DNA from: DASUPK01 sp963728875
Lineage (GTDB): Bacteria; Actinomycetota; Thermoleophilia; Solirubrobacterales; 70-9
DNA length: 64,000 bases
Direction of reading: 5' to 3'
Assembly (NCBI GenBank): GCA_963728875.1
Contig: CAVSLJ010000003.1
Span: 310,001-374,000 of the forward strand
Positions 1 to 8,333 of this stretch are shown here, one piece after another. The notes under the pieces are model-generated. The model was not told the origin of the DNA and ran no database searches. It saw only the letters and a program-made list of their open reading frames with translations. Position 1 is the first letter of the stretch. Each line of letters starts with the position of its first letter. Position numbers and translations under genes: made by a program.

Positions 1-1
1 C

Positions 2-406
2 GGAAACCTGGACCATGCGAGCCGGTTCGCCGAGCGGCTGGAGCGCATCGGCTGCAGGCTCGCCCTGGACGACTTCGGGACCGGCCTCAGCTCCCTGAGC
101 TACCTCAAGTACATCCCGGCGCAGGTCCTGAAGATCGACATGGAATTCGTCCAGGGCGTCGCTGGAAGTTCGCTGGACCAGTACCTGGTCCGCACGATCG
201 TCGGGCTGGCCAAGCGGCTCGGCCAGGTCACGGTGGCCGAGGGAGTCGAGGATGCGGCCACCCTCACCACCCTGCGCAGCTTCGGTGTGGACTTCGCCCA
301 GGGCTACTACCTGGGCAGGCCGGCGCCGATCGACGCCCAACACGCCCCCGAGGTCACGGCCGACGTGCGGAAGACGCTCGCCGTGACGGGCGGCGACGGC
401 CGCTGA
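2..406 (+). CDS. EAL-domain protein, C-terminal part (cut by window edge)
   Basis: This is the end of a cyclic-di-GMP phosphodiesterase-type (EAL) domain; the gene enters from the left edge and the reading frame is open from base 2. Visible in normal EAL order are DDFGTGLSSLSYL (the metal-binding Asp pair region), LKIDMEFV, VAEGVE and QGYYLGRP close to the end, followed by a tail of about 27 residues. The upstream part, including the EAL triplet and any GGDEF, PAS or membrane domain, lies outside the window, so catalytic competence and domain architecture cannot be judged. The protein stops at 404-406, about 80 bp before the next gene on the same strand. Confidence 0.9.
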   Translation, partial: GNLDHASRFAERLERIGCRLALDDFGTGLSSLSYLKYIPAQVLKIDMEFVQGVAGSSLDQYLVRTIVGLAKRLGQVTVAEGVEDAATLTTLRSFGVDFAQGYYLGRPAPIDAQHAPEVTADVRKTLAVTGGDGR

Positions 407-484
407 GGGTCATCGCCGGCGACCCGGCGGCCGGGTGCTCAAGGACAGGCGGCTGTCGCGGCTGCTGAAGTAGTCTCGCTCGCG

Positions 485-889
485 ATGTCGGAGGAGAACG
501 TCAAGACCGTGCGGGAGGCATTCGAAGCGTTCCTCACAGGGGACCAGGAAAAGACAGCACAGCTGGTCGATCCGGAGGTCGAGTTTCACGGCACCGTCGG
601 CGGGCTTCAGGAGGGACAGGTGGCCCACGGTCAGTCCGAGATCGACCGGGAGTTCGAGGAGGTTGATCTGGAGGCTTGGGAAGAGCGCCGACTGGAGGCA
701 GAGGAGTACATCGACGCTGGCGACGACGTCGTTGTGCTCTTGCACGAATACCGGCGCGGTAGGGGCAGCGGAGTCGAGCTGGAAACCAAGACCGCAGTTG
801 TCGTTGCCGTACGCGGAGGAAGGGTGGTTCGCGTCCAGGGCTACATGAATCGCGACGCGGCCCTGGAAGCGGCGGGGCTTACGAATTGA
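485..889 (+). CDS. SnoaL-like (NTF2-fold) protein
   Basis: A 134-residue protein of the NTF2-like/SnoaL fold: an N-terminal helix (ENVKTVREAFEAFLTGD), then LVDPEVEFHG, a central acidic region and a final strand pair (VVAVRGGRVVRVQGYMNRDAALEAAGL). This order is typical of small cone-shaped domains that bind or isomerise small hydrophobic molecules. No catalytic residue assignment can be made, so the function is unknown. The ATG at 485 gives the expected short start before the first helix. The end overlaps the convergent oxidoreductase gene by 11 bp. It is one of seven proteins of this fold in the window. Confidence 0.75.
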   Translation: MSEENVKTVREAFEAFLTGDQEKTAQLVDPEVEFHGTVGGLQEGQVAHGQSEIDREFEEVDLEAWEERRLEAEEYIDAGDDVVVLLHEYRRGRGSGVELETKTAVVVAVRGGRVVRVQGYMNRDAALEAAGLTN

Positions 890-1937
890 CGGTGACGACG
901 GTCGCCGTCGCAGCGCTGTGGCGAGCGGCGTCAAGGACCTGGAGCCCCGTCACCGCATCCCAGGGATCGACCGGGGCCTGCGAGCCTTCCCGCAGGGCAC
1001 GCTCGAGCTCGATGTAGAAGCGCGGCCAGTCCCCCCTCGCGCTGGCAATCGCCTCGCTGCTCTCCTCGGTGATCATCCGGCCCCACCGGTCGGGGGGTTC
1101 GACACCCCACGCCTCGTCACCGCTCGGCCGGGCCCCTGACCGGAGCGCATGCTCCTGCCCATCGACCTCGCTGACGATGTAGGCCGCCCGATCTCCGAGC
1201 ACGCGCAGGCGAGGTCCCGGTGCCGCCGCGAGCAACGAAGCCCAGAGGTGACTCAATGCTCCGGAGCGGTGCTCCAGCGCCAGGAAGACGTCGTCGTCTG
1301 CGCCGCCTCGGCGGCTTTCCACCTCCGCGTAGACCCGGGCGACGGCGCCAAACAGGACGAGGGCCTGGTCCACCAGGTGGCTACCGAGGTCGAGCAACAC
1401 ACCGCCGCCGGCTTCCGGCGAGGAGACCTCTCTCCAGACCTTACGTCCGGAGAGAGCCGGTCGCCAGCGCTCGAATCTCGACTCGTAGCGAAGCACCTCG
1501 CCCAGCTTTCGCTCGTCCAGCAGGCGACGCAGGGTGATCTGATCGGAGTCCCAGCGGCGATTCATGAAGACGGTGATCAGGACGCCGAGGTCCTCCGCCC
1601 GCTCCACCACCGCCCGGCCCTCGGCCGCGGTGGGGGCGAGCGGCTTGTCGACCACCACCGCCAGGCCGGCGTCGAGCGCCCGGAGCGTCAGGTCAACGTG
1701 GGCGTCGTTGGGCGCCGCCACCACTATGAAATCGTGCTCCGAGGCGTTCTCGAAGACCTCGGTCGGATCGGAGACCACCCGGGAATCCGGATACGCCCGC
1801 CTCGCCTCGGCCTGCCGTTGCGGGTTGCCGGTCACCACGGCACTCACCGTCAGGCCAGGTGTGGAGGCGATCAGGGGGGCGTGGAACACCGAGCCGGCCA
1901 GCCCGTACCCGATCACGGCCCCTCGCACCTGCGCCAT
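879..1937 (-). CDS. Gfo/Idh/MocA-family NAD(P)-dependent oxidoreductase
   Basis: A 352-residue sugar-type dehydrogenase. The N-terminal Rossmann fold opens with VIGYGLAGSVFHAPLI (a GxGxxG-like nucleotide loop), followed by VVAAPNDAHVDL and VVVDKPLAPT, which is the EKP-type motif of the family with Asp in place of Glu. The C-terminal alpha/beta domain contains GGGVLLDLGSHLVDQAL, the usual active-site region with Gly-Ser-His. Length is typical. Members oxidise or reduce sugars, inositols or related polyols; the substrate cannot be read from the sequence. It ends convergently over the SnoaL gene and starts 13 bp downstream of another SnoaL gene on the same strand, so the minus-strand genes down from nadC could be one transcript. 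Confidence 0.88.
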   Translation of the reverse strand: MAQVRGAVIGYGLAGSVFHAPLIASTPGLTVSAVVTGNPQRQAEARRAYPDSRVVSDPTEVFENASEHDFIVVAAPNDAHVDLTLRALDAGLAVVVDKPLAPTAAEGRAVVERAEDLGVLITVFMNRRWDSDQITLRRLLDERKLGEVLRYESRFERWRPALSGRKVWREVSSPEAGGGVLLDLGSHLVDQALVLFGAVARVYAEVESRRGGADDDVFLALEHRSGALSHLWASLLAAAPGPRLRVLGDRAAYIVSEVDGQEHALRSGARPSGDEAWGVEPPDRWGRMITEESSEAIASARGDWPRFYIELERALREGSQAPVDPWDAVTGLQVLDAARHSAATATVVTVNS

Positions 1938-1950
1938 CCGCCGTTGCGTA

Positions 1951-2466
1951 TCAGCGCCCGGTGACCCGCCGCACGACGCCGCGGCCGATCGTCAGCGGGT
2001 GCGTGATGAGAGTCTGGAGACGGCCGGTCAGGCTGAGCGGGTCCCGGGCGATGCCGAGCTGGCGGAGCACGGTCGTCTGGTCGAAGTAGACGCGCTCGCA
2101 GGTCAGCTTGTCGCCGTCGAACTCGAAGATCGCCAGGATCGGCAACTCGAACTCCCGGCCGGTCGGCGGGAGGTTGCGCAGCGGTCCCTTGTGGGTGCCC
2201 CGCACGACGGCCTCGACGAGCACGGCGTCGTCGGCGTGGTGCAGGGCCAGCAGCTCGTTGCGCTGGTCGGGGAAGGCGCGTCGGGTGTCGTCGTAGTAGC
2301 CCGAGACCTCCTCCGCGCCGTCATAGACCTCCCCCGTGGCGATCAGCTCGTAGCGTGGGTGATCGAAGGTATCGAGGGTGGCGTCGAACTCATGGCGGTT
2401 CTCCGAGTCCATGTGCTCACGGACGATCTCCTCGCGCTTTTTCCTCGTCGCCGCGCTCGGTGCCAT
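1951..2466 (-). CDS. SnoaL-like protein, tandem copy 1
   Basis: A 171-residue SnoaL/NTF2-like protein. The ATG at 2466 is chosen because an open frame extends upstream only into the neighbouring gene, and the paralogue next door starts at the equivalent residue. Visible landmarks: REEIVREHMDSEN (first helix), FDHPRYELIATGEVYDGAEEV, RAFPDQRNELLALH, LPPTGREFELPILAIFEFDGDKL and a conserved tail HPLTIGRGVVRRVTGR. The domain resembles ester-cyclase-like polyketide cyclases, but function is not established. It lies 2 bp from the equally long gene at 2469-2984, to which it is plainly homologous over the whole length, so this is a local tandem duplication. Confidence 0.8.
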   Translation of the reverse strand: MAPSAATRKKREEIVREHMDSENRHEFDATLDTFDHPRYELIATGEVYDGAEEVSGYYDDTRRAFPDQRNELLALHHADDAVLVEAVVRGTHKGPLRNLPPTGREFELPILAIFEFDGDKLTCERVYFDQTTVLRQLGIARDPLSLTGRLQTLITHPLTIGRGVVRRVTGR

Positions 2467-2468
2467 CG

Positions 2469-2984
2469 CTATCTCCCGATCACGCGGCGAACGATGCCGC
2501 GCGAGATGGTCAGAGGGTGGCTGGCGGCAGTTTCCAGGCGGCCCGTGACGCTGGTGGGCTCGCGAGCGATGCCGAGTTGCTGGAGCACGGTGGAAGTGTC
2601 GTAGTAGACCCGCTCGCAGACCAGCGCGTCCCCTTCGAAGACGAAGATCGCGAGGAACTGCTGCTCCCATTTGCGGCCCGTGGGCGGCAGGCCGCGGAAC
2701 GGCCCGCTGTGGGTACCGCGCGCGATCGCCTCCATCAACACGGCGTCGTCGGAGGTGTGCAGCCTGACGATCTCGATCTGCTGGTCCGGGAAGGCGCGGT
2801 CGAACTCCTTCCAGTGGGCAATCACCTCCTCGGCGCCGTCGTAGACCTCGTCGGTCGCGACGTACTCATAGCGCGGGTGCTGGAAGGTGGCGAGCGCCGT
2901 CTCGTAGTCCGCCGCGTTCTCGGCGTCGACGTGCCTGCGGACCAGCTCCTCGCGCCTGGCTGCCGAGGTCTCGAGGATGGACAT
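2469..2984 (-). CDS. SnoaL-like protein, tandem copy 2
   Basis: A 171-residue paralogue of the adjacent gene at 1951-2466, with identical length. Shared blocks include HPRYEYVATDEVYDGAEEV, RAFPDQ, LPPTGRKWEQQFLAIFVFEGD, LVCERVYYDTSTVLQQLGIA and HPLTISRGIVRRVIGR. The two differ most in the first helix and around residues 50-75, which is where ligand-facing residues would be expected to vary. It begins 9 bp downstream of nadC and ends 2 bp before copy 1, suggesting one minus-strand transcript of nadC and both copies. Role unknown; a small-molecule binding or isomerase role is inferred from the fold only. Confidence 0.8.
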   Translation of the reverse strand: MSILETSAARREELVRRHVDAENAADYETALATFQHPRYEYVATDEVYDGAEEVIAHWKEFDRAFPDQQIEIVRLHTSDDAVLMEAIARGTHSGPFRGLPPTGRKWEQQFLAIFVFEGDALVCERVYYDTSTVLQQLGIAREPTSVTGRLETAASHPLTISRGIVRRVIGR

Positions 2985-2993
2985 CGGCCGACT

Positions 2994-3833
2994 CTACATC
3001 TCCACCGTCATGCTCAGGTCGACGGCCGGGGCGGAGTGCGTCAGCGCGCCGACCGAGACGAAATCCACACCGGTTGCAGCGATTTCCGCGACCGACTCGA
3101 GCGTGACGCCGCCGGAGGCCTCGAGCTCGGGGCCGTTGGAGCCGCGCGCAGCCCCGACCGCCTCCCGTAGCTCGGCGGGGCTCATGTTGTCGAGCAGAAG
3201 CCGGTCCGCACCGGCGTCCGCCCCCTCACGAACCTCCTCGAGGTTGCGGCATTCGACCTCGACCGGCAGGTCGGGCTGGGCCTCGCGGGCACGCCGCACC
3301 GCCTCCCCCACTCCGCCCGCGAAGGCGGCGTGGTTCTCCTTGATCAGGATCGCGTCGTAGAGGCCCATCCTGTGGTTGGTCCCGCCGCCCGCCGCCACGG
3401 CGGCCTTCTCGAGGGCACGCAGGCCCGGGGTGGTCTTGCGGGTGTCGAGGATCCGGGCGTCCGTGCCCTCGATCGCCTGGACGAAGCGGGCGGTCAGGGT
3501 CGCTACGCCGGAGAGGTGGCCGAGCAGGTTGAGGGCGGTCCGCTCGGCGGCGAGCAGGGCGCGCGCGGGGCCGGCTGCCCGTGCGACCTCCGCGGGAACC
3601 TCCTCCCGCCATTCGGACTCGGCGGCCACCGCTTCCAGGCCGCCGGCGCCGGCCTGCCGGAATACCTCCGCGGCCACGTCGGTCCCGAACAGCACGCCGG
3701 GCGCCTTCTGGGTGATCGTCGCGCGCCCGGTTGCGTCCTCGGGGACCACCGCCTCGGCGGTGACGTCGCCGGGGCCCAGGTCCTCGAGCAGGGCCCGGGC
3801 GACCAGCTCGCGCGTGTCGCTGTCGATCTCCAT
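2994..3833 (-). CDS. nadC: Nicotinate-nucleotide pyrophosphorylase (carboxylating)
   Basis: Converts quinolinate and PRPP to nicotinate mononucleotide with release of CO2, a late step of de novo NAD synthesis. The protein is 279 residues from the ATG at 3833, a normal length; longer upstream starts would add a non-conserved stretch. Diagnostic blocks are ALLEDLGPGDVTAEAV at the N terminus, LLAAERTALNLLGHLSGVAT, the PRPP/quinolinate site LDTRKTTPGLRALEK, GGGTNHRMGLYDAILIKENH, then VEVECRNLEEV and LLDNMSP in the barrel. nadA and nadB are not in this window. The intergenic space to the divergent sigma-factor gene is only 48 bp. Confidence 0.95.
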   Translation of the reverse strand: MEIDSDTRELVARALLEDLGPGDVTAEAVVPEDATGRATITQKAPGVLFGTDVAAEVFRQAGAGGLEAVAAESEWREEVPAEVARAAGPARALLAAERTALNLLGHLSGVATLTARFVQAIEGTDARILDTRKTTPGLRALEKAAVAAGGGTNHRMGLYDAILIKENHAAFAGGVGEAVRRAREAQPDLPVEVECRNLEEVREGADAGADRLLLDNMSPAELREAVGAARGSNGPELEASGGVTLESVAEIAATGVDFVSVGALTHSAPAVDLSMTVEM

Positions 3834-3881
3834 GGCTCGCACAGTCTCACGAAACCCCGGTGTGCGACGTTTTACGGGCGA

Positions 3882-4382
3882 ATGCCAAATGAATCCCTTC
3901 CCCCCTTCCAAGCGCTGCTCGATGAGCACGGCTCAGACGTGCTCGGCTTCCTGGTCGCCTCGGTCGGTCCGCATGACGCCGAGGACTGCTTCCAGGAGAC
4001 CTTCATCGCCGCGCTGCGCGCGTACCCCAAGCTGGAGCACGCGAGCAACCTGCGCTCCTGGCTGCTCACCATCGCGCACCGCAAGGCGATCGATCATCAC
4101 CGTGCTCGCGGGCGCCGCGCCGTCCCGGCCGGCAGCCCGGAGGAGGTCGCAGGGGACACACCGAGCTCCAACAACCGCCCCGACACGACCGTCGGCGGCA
4201 GGGATCCCGAGCTGTGGACGGCCGTCAGTGGACTGCCCCCCAAGCAGAGGAGCGCGGTCGTGCTGCGCTTCGCCACCGACATGTCCTACGCCGGGATCGC
4301 CAAAGCACTCGACTGCTCGCAGGACGCTGCCCGTCGCAGCGTCCACGAGGGACTTCAGAAGCTGAGAGGTGAATTCGCATGA
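3882..4382 (+). CDS. ECF-like RNA polymerase sigma factor
   Basis: A 166-residue sigma-70 family factor of group-4 layout. Region 2 is seen in FLVASVGPHDAEDCFQETFI and ALRAYPKLEHASNLRSWLL followed by IAHRKAIDHHR. A linker rich in Gly, Ser and Thr separates it from region 4, where LPPKQRSAVVLRFATDMSYA leads into the helix-turn-helix (IAKALDCSQDAARRSVHEGLQKL). No anti-sigma gene is adjacent. Instead its stop overlaps the start of an alkyltransferase gene by ATGA, so the two are translationally coupled. The ATG at 3882 was chosen because everything upstream in frame is antisense to nadC. The target promoter is unknown. Confidence 0.88.
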   Translation: MPNESLPPFQALLDEHGSDVLGFLVASVGPHDAEDCFQETFIAALRAYPKLEHASNLRSWLLTIAHRKAIDHHRARGRRAVPAGSPEEVAGDTPSSNNRPDTTVGGRDPELWTAVSGLPPKQRSAVVLRFATDMSYAGIAKALDCSQDAARRSVHEGLQKLRGEFA

Positions 4383-5011
4383 ACCCGCTGTCCGACAAGC
4401 AACTCGAAGAGATGCTCCGCAACTCCCCGCCCGCCGGCGACCTCGACCGCGCCGTCCAGGGCGTCCTCGCCCAGGCCGAGCGCGATGGGCTGGTCGACGT
4501 GGCCTACGCGTCCGTCGACTCGCCGTTCGGCAAGCTGCTGGTCGCCCGCACCGATCGCGGCGTCGTCCGGCTCAAGCTGCCGGGCGGGCGGGACAGCCAG
4601 GTCTCCGATGACGAGGCCCTGGAGGCGCTCGCCACCTACGTCTCGCCGCGCGTGCTCGAGGCGCCGAGTCGCCTCGATGAAGAGCGCCGCGAGCTCGAGG
4701 AGTACTTCGAGGGAAAGCGCGACCACTTCGACGTCCCGGTCGACTGGAGCCTGACCTCTGCGGGGTTCCGCAGCCGGGCGCTGCACGCCGTCGCTCGGAT
4801 TCCCTATGGGAAGACCAAGACCTATGCCGAGATCGCGAAGGCGGCCGGGAACGACCGCGCGTTCCGTGCCGCCGGCACGGCCTGCGGGCGCAACCCGATT
4901 CCGCTGATCGTCCCCTGCCACCGGGTCGTCCAGTCCGGCGGCGGCATCGGCAACTACGGCGGCGGCCCGGAGATGAAGCGGGCGCTGCTGGACCTCGAGG
5001 GCGCGCTCTAG
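4379..5011 (+). CDS. ogt: Methylated-DNA--protein-cysteine S-methyltransferase with N-terminal extension
   Basis: Suicide repair protein that takes alkyl groups from O6-alkylguanine onto its own cysteine. The 210-residue protein carries the active-site block PLIVPCHRVVQSGG with Cys180, the helix-turn-helix region (GFRSRALHAVARIPYGKTKTYA, residues about 129-150) with its arginine-finger segment RAAGTACGRNP, and the Asn/Tyr-rich end GNYGGG. About 40 residues at the N terminus (MNPLSDKQLEEMLRNSPP...) precede the usual Ogt start at AYASVDSPFGKLLVA and match nothing I recognise. The gene is coupled to the sigma factor upstream by an ATGA overlap. Its stop overlaps the convergent FIST gene by CTAG. 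Confidence 0.93.
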   Translation: MNPLSDKQLEEMLRNSPPAGDLDRAVQGVLAQAERDGLVDVAYASVDSPFGKLLVARTDRGVVRLKLPGGRDSQVSDDEALEALATYVSPRVLEAPSRLDEERRELEEYFEGKRDHFDVPVDWSLTSAGFRSRALHAVARIPYGKTKTYAEIAKAAGNDRAFRAAGTACGRNPIPLIVPCHRVVQSGGGIGNYGGGPEMKRALLDLEGAL

Positions 5012-6207
5012 GCGGGGAAAACGGCCACGGTCGCGGTGAAGCCGTGCAGGAAGTTGCGGCCGCCGACCGGGCCGATCTCGCCGGCGCAGAAGAAGCCGGC
5101 CGTCGGGACGCCCAGCGCATCCTCGAGGGCGGCCGCATCGTGGTCCGGCACCTCGAACATGTGGGAGCCGCGTCCGTTGCAGGTGAAGAGCAGGGCGCCG
5201 GCGGCGCCGTCCGAGCCGAGCGCCTGAGCCTGGACGCGCAGCGCCTCGCGGAGGTCCTCGTCCGCGGAGGAGGCATCGCGGACATGCAGCCTCACGGTTT
5301 GACCGATCCGGACCTGCTCGCCGATCGCGATCGCCCCCGAGTCGCGGTCGGCACCGATGATCGGCCGGACCAGGAAGTCGCCTCGCTCGTAGTCCGGCCG
5401 GTTCTCGTCGATCACCAGCCCGATGAGCACGCCGGACGCTGCGAGGTCCCGCTCCTCTTCCGGTAGGGACGCGATCACCTCGCCGAGCCTCTCCATCGCC
5501 GGACTGCCGGCGAGCTGGCCGATCACGTTGCCCTCTGCACTCGTGATCGTCATCTCCGGGCCGACCGGGCCAGCCCCCTGCGAGACGCAGGGCAGCACCT
5601 GGGCCCCGCGCAGCCGCACGGCGACGGCGCCGTTGGTGTGCACCTCACCGTCCCGCATCAGCATCGCGCCACCGGCGAACGAGGCGCTGGCCAGGCCGCC
5701 CATGACGGGGACGTGCGGGCGCGTGCGCTCGAGGACGGCGAGCAGCTCCTCGGCGGGGAAGCTGAACGGGTCACAGAGGGCGACCAGGGACTCGTCGGTG
5801 GCGGCCTCGTCCTCCGCGCTGTCGGTCATGGACTCCGGGAGCCCGAGCAGGCGAAAGCCCTCAGCGTCCCGCTCGGCGGCGATGTGCATCGTCTGCAGCA
5901 CGGCGCCCGGCAGCGAGGCGGCCCAGACCACGACGCTGGGCGCATCCTCGAGCTCGCGGCCCGCGGCGACGGTTCCTCCCGCCCCACAGCCGATCAGCGC
6001 CCTCGGCTCGAGCCGGTCGTGCACCTCGGAGAGCAGCCACTTCGCCATGCCGAGGTGCTGGCCCGAGGCGAAGACGACCGCCAGGTCGCAGTCAGCGCCG
6101 AGTCCCGCCCGCGCGCGGTCGGCCGCCTCGGCCGCCGCCTCGACGGTGTCGAAGCTCTCCGAGGCTCCCACCGAGGCCCGGACCGTCGCTTGTCGGGAGG
6201 CCGGCAC
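5008..6207 (-). CDS. FIST N/C-domain small-ligand sensor protein
   Basis: A 399-residue stand-alone FIST protein. The FIST N half runs from about residue 35 (DLAVVFASGQHLGMAKWLL) through IGCGAGGTVAAGRELEDAPSV. The C half contains PVMGGLASASFAGG, RPIIGADRDSGAIAIGEQV and the final block GAAGALLFTCNGRGSHMF with AGFFCAGEIGPVGGRNFLHG. FIST modules sense small ligands and are often attached to kinase or cyclase domains; here no output domain is fused. The gene sits 7 bp downstream of prfB on the same strand, so it may be cotranscribed. It converges on ogt with a CTAG stop-stop overlap. Confidence 0.9.
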   Translation of the reverse strand: MPASRQATVRASVGASESFDTVEAAAEAADRARAGLGADCDLAVVFASGQHLGMAKWLLSEVHDRLEPRALIGCGAGGTVAAGRELEDAPSVVVWAASLPGAVLQTMHIAAERDAEGFRLLGLPESMTDSAEDEAATDESLVALCDPFSFPAEELLAVLERTRPHVPVMGGLASASFAGGAMLMRDGEVHTNGAVAVRLRGAQVLPCVSQGAGPVGPEMTITSAEGNVIGQLAGSPAMERLGEVIASLPEEERDLAASGVLIGLVIDENRPDYERGDFLVRPIIGADRDSGAIAIGEQVRIGQTVRLHVRDASSADEDLREALRVQAQALGSDGAAGALLFTCNGRGSHMFEVPDHDAAALEDALGVPTAGFFCAGEIGPVGGRNFLHGFTATVAVFPA

Positions 6208-6214
6208 GTTCGCG

Positions 6215-7334
6215 CTAGTTGCCCGAGGTGGAGGCCGCGTAGTTGAGGTACTCGCGGACGAAGGCGTCGATGTCGCCGTCGAGAACGCGATTGGTGTCGC
6301 CGACCTCGTAGTTGGTGCGGTGGTCCTTCACCCGCTGGTCCGGGTGGAGGAAGTAGCTGCGGATCTGCGAGCCCCATTCCGCCGACTTCTGCTCGCCGCG
6401 CTCCTTGGCGAGCTCCTCGGCCTGTTCGAGCTCCTTTCGCTCCAGCAGGCGAGACCGCAGGATCTGCATCGCGGTCGCCCTGTTCTGGATCTGGGAGCGC
6501 TCGTTCTGGGACTGGGCGACGATCCCGGTCGGGACGTGGGTGATTCGCACGGCGGAGTCAGTCTTGTTGACGTGCTGGCCGCCCGCCCCGGAGGCCCGGT
6601 AGGTGTCGACGCGGATGTCGGAGTCGTCGATGTCGACCTCGACGTCCCCCTCGACCAGCGGCGCGACCTCCACCTGGGCGAAGCTGGTGTGGCGGCGGGC
6701 CGAGGAGTCGAATGGGGAGATGCGAATCAGCCGGTGGACGCCCCGCTCGGCGGCGAACAGCCCATAGGCGTTCTCACCCCGGGCCACGAAGGTGGCGGAC
6801 TTGAGCCCGGCCTCCTCCCCGGGGGACGCCTCCTTCATCTCGACCTTGAAGCGGCGCCGCTCGGCCCAGCGCAGGTACATGCGCAGGAGCATCTCGGCCC
6901 AGTCCTGGGAGTCCGTGCCGCCCGCGCCTGCGTTCACCGTGACCACAGCGTCGCCGGCATCGAAGCGCCCGGAGAAGAGGCGCTCCTCCTCGAGCTCGGC
7001 CAGCCTCCTCTCGACGGAGGAGAGCTGCCCGGAGAACTCCTGCGCCATCTCCTCGTCCTCGGCCGCGAGCTCGGCGAGCTCCCCCAGGTCATCGACGTCG
7101 CGGGTCAGCGCCCGGAACCCCTCCAGGCGCTTCTGCGCCCGCGCGTGCTGCGCGGAGATCTCGGCGGCCTTGGCCTGGTCGTCCCAGAAGCCTGGCCGCT
7201 GCATCTCCCCCTCCAGCCGATCGAGCTCGGCGCTCAGCCCGTCCGGGTCAAAGGTAATCCGAGAGCAGCTTCAACTGCCCCCGGATCTCGGCGAGGCGCG
7301 CGGAGATTCCCTCCTTTGGAATTGTCTCGGCCAT
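6215..7334 (-). CDS. prfB: Peptide chain release factor 2, expressed through a +1 frameshift
   Basis: Release factor 2, reading UAA and UGA. The long frame alone begins at 7204, but the true start is the ATG at 7334. The first 28 codons end in CTT followed by an in-frame TGA (7250-7248) and C; slipping +1 continues with LDPDGLSAELDRLEGEMQRP into the main frame, giving about 372 residues. The RF2 specificity tripeptide SPF is present in RISPFDSSARRHTSFA, and the catalytic GGQ in RASGAGGQHVNKTDSAVRI. Sequence on both sides of the TGA is RF2-like, so this is not a pseudogene. The product competes for its own stop codon, which sets autoregulation in known cases. Confidence 0.95.
7247..7253 (-). 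promoter_or_regulatory. prfB programmed +1 frameshift site (CTT TGA C)
   Basis: On the minus strand the codons read TCG GAT TAC CTT TGA C, matching the known RF2 recoding core CTTTGAC and differing from the Escherichia coli TAT CTT TGA C by one silent base. The internal Shine-Dalgarno-like stimulator three bases upstream is weak here (only CGGA remains of the usual AGGGGG), so efficiency may differ from the textbook case. Confidence 0.92.
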
Positions 7335-7399
7335 CAGGTGATCGAAATGGTCTGCGGGTTGCCCCTACAGGGTATTCCGGCCGTCCTCCAGCGGGGCGC

Positions 7400-8290
7400 T
7401 CAGGCTGGAACGGTGGCGCTGATGACCCAGGTCGAGGCGGGGCCGCTCACCGTGCCGTCCGGCTGCCGATAGTCGGCGAGCACCTCGCGGATCTCCTTCT
7501 CCACCTGCGGTCGCAGCCGCTCGACCTCGTCCGCCGGGCAGATCCGGAGCAGCTCAGCCGCCGGGCCGATGGACATGTTGAAGCGGACGGCGTGGTCGAG
7601 ATCGTCACCGAGCTTGATGGGCAGGTCACACCGCGTGAACGTCGGTTGCTCGAACCCCGCGATCCGCAGCTGCTCGGAGACCGTGTCGGCATCGGCCATC
7701 GAGAACGGGCCGGGACCGCAGCGCACGTCCTGCGGCTCCTCGGGCTCTTCCAGGTACTGCTCGGTGACCTGCTCGGCTCGATACAGCCACTCGTTGTCGA
7801 TCTTGCGCCGCCAGACGCAGGCGACGAGCCGTCCGCCCGGGCGGAGGGCGGCGCGGATGTTCCGCAGTGCCTGGACCGGGTTGGCGAAGAACATCACGCC
7901 CATGCGCGAGAAGGCGTAGTCGTAGGGCCCATGCAGGTCGGCGACCTGCGCGTCGGCGGTGAAGAAGTCCACGTTGCCCGTGCCCATGGCGGCGGCCTCC
8001 TTGATCGAGGCCTCGATGAACGGCGCGGAGACATCGGTCCCGACGGCCTCCCCCTCGGCTCCGACCAGACCGGCGAGCTGCTGAGTGGTGTCGCCGAACC
8101 CGCAGCCGATGTCGAGGACACGGTCCCCGGGCTCCGGTGGATGAAGCCGCATGGCCGCATCGCCATGTCGTTTGAGCCCGACGACCACGAGATCGCGGAA
8201 CTCGACGAATCGGTCGAAGAGGACGCCGCTCCAGGCCTCGGTCGCCTCTTCGTTCTCGGCGGCAACTCGTACCGCGGTTCCCTTCTCCAC
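7400..8290 (-). CDS. Class I SAM-dependent methyltransferase
   Basis: A 296-residue methyltransferase of the UbiE/COQ5-like type. Motif I is VLDIGCGFGDT (about residues 58-68), followed by the acidic residue in VGTDVSAPFIEASI, then the FFTADAQVADL and YDYAFSRMGVMFFANP blocks and LRNIRAALRPGGRLVACVWR, the usual post-motif segment. A C-terminal half of about 120 residues with alternating helices could hold the substrate pocket. The substrate is not identifiable. It is separated by 65 bp from prfB downstream and faces the M28 peptidase gene divergently across about 43 bp. Confidence 0.88.
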   Translation of the reverse strand: MEKGTAVRVAAENEEATEAWSGVLFDRFVEFRDLVVVGLKRHGDAAMRLHPPEPGDRVLDIGCGFGDTTQQLAGLVGAEGEAVGTDVSAPFIEASIKEAAAMGTGNVDFFTADAQVADLHGPYDYAFSRMGVMFFANPVQALRNIRAALRPGGRLVACVWRRKIDNEWLYRAEQVTEQYLEEPEEPQDVRCGPGPFSMADADTVSEQLRIAGFEQPTFTRCDLPIKLGDDLDHAVRFNMSIGPAAELLRICPADEVERLRPQVEKEIREVLADYRQPDGTVSGPASTWVISATVPA

Positions 8291-8333
8291 GGGCGCATGG
8301 TACGCCGACCAACGCTGCTGTTACACATCAGGC

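Noticed and set aside
2467..2670. N-terminal extension of the SnoaL protein at 1951
   Set aside because: The extra 68 codons lie inside the upstream paralogue gene in another frame and have no counterpart in the tandem copy.
3841..3881. An ECF-type autoregulated promoter (GAAAC...CGTT) before the sigma gene
   Set aside because: The spacing between the two elements is only about 12 bases, too short for an ECF promoter; no convincing alternative was seen.
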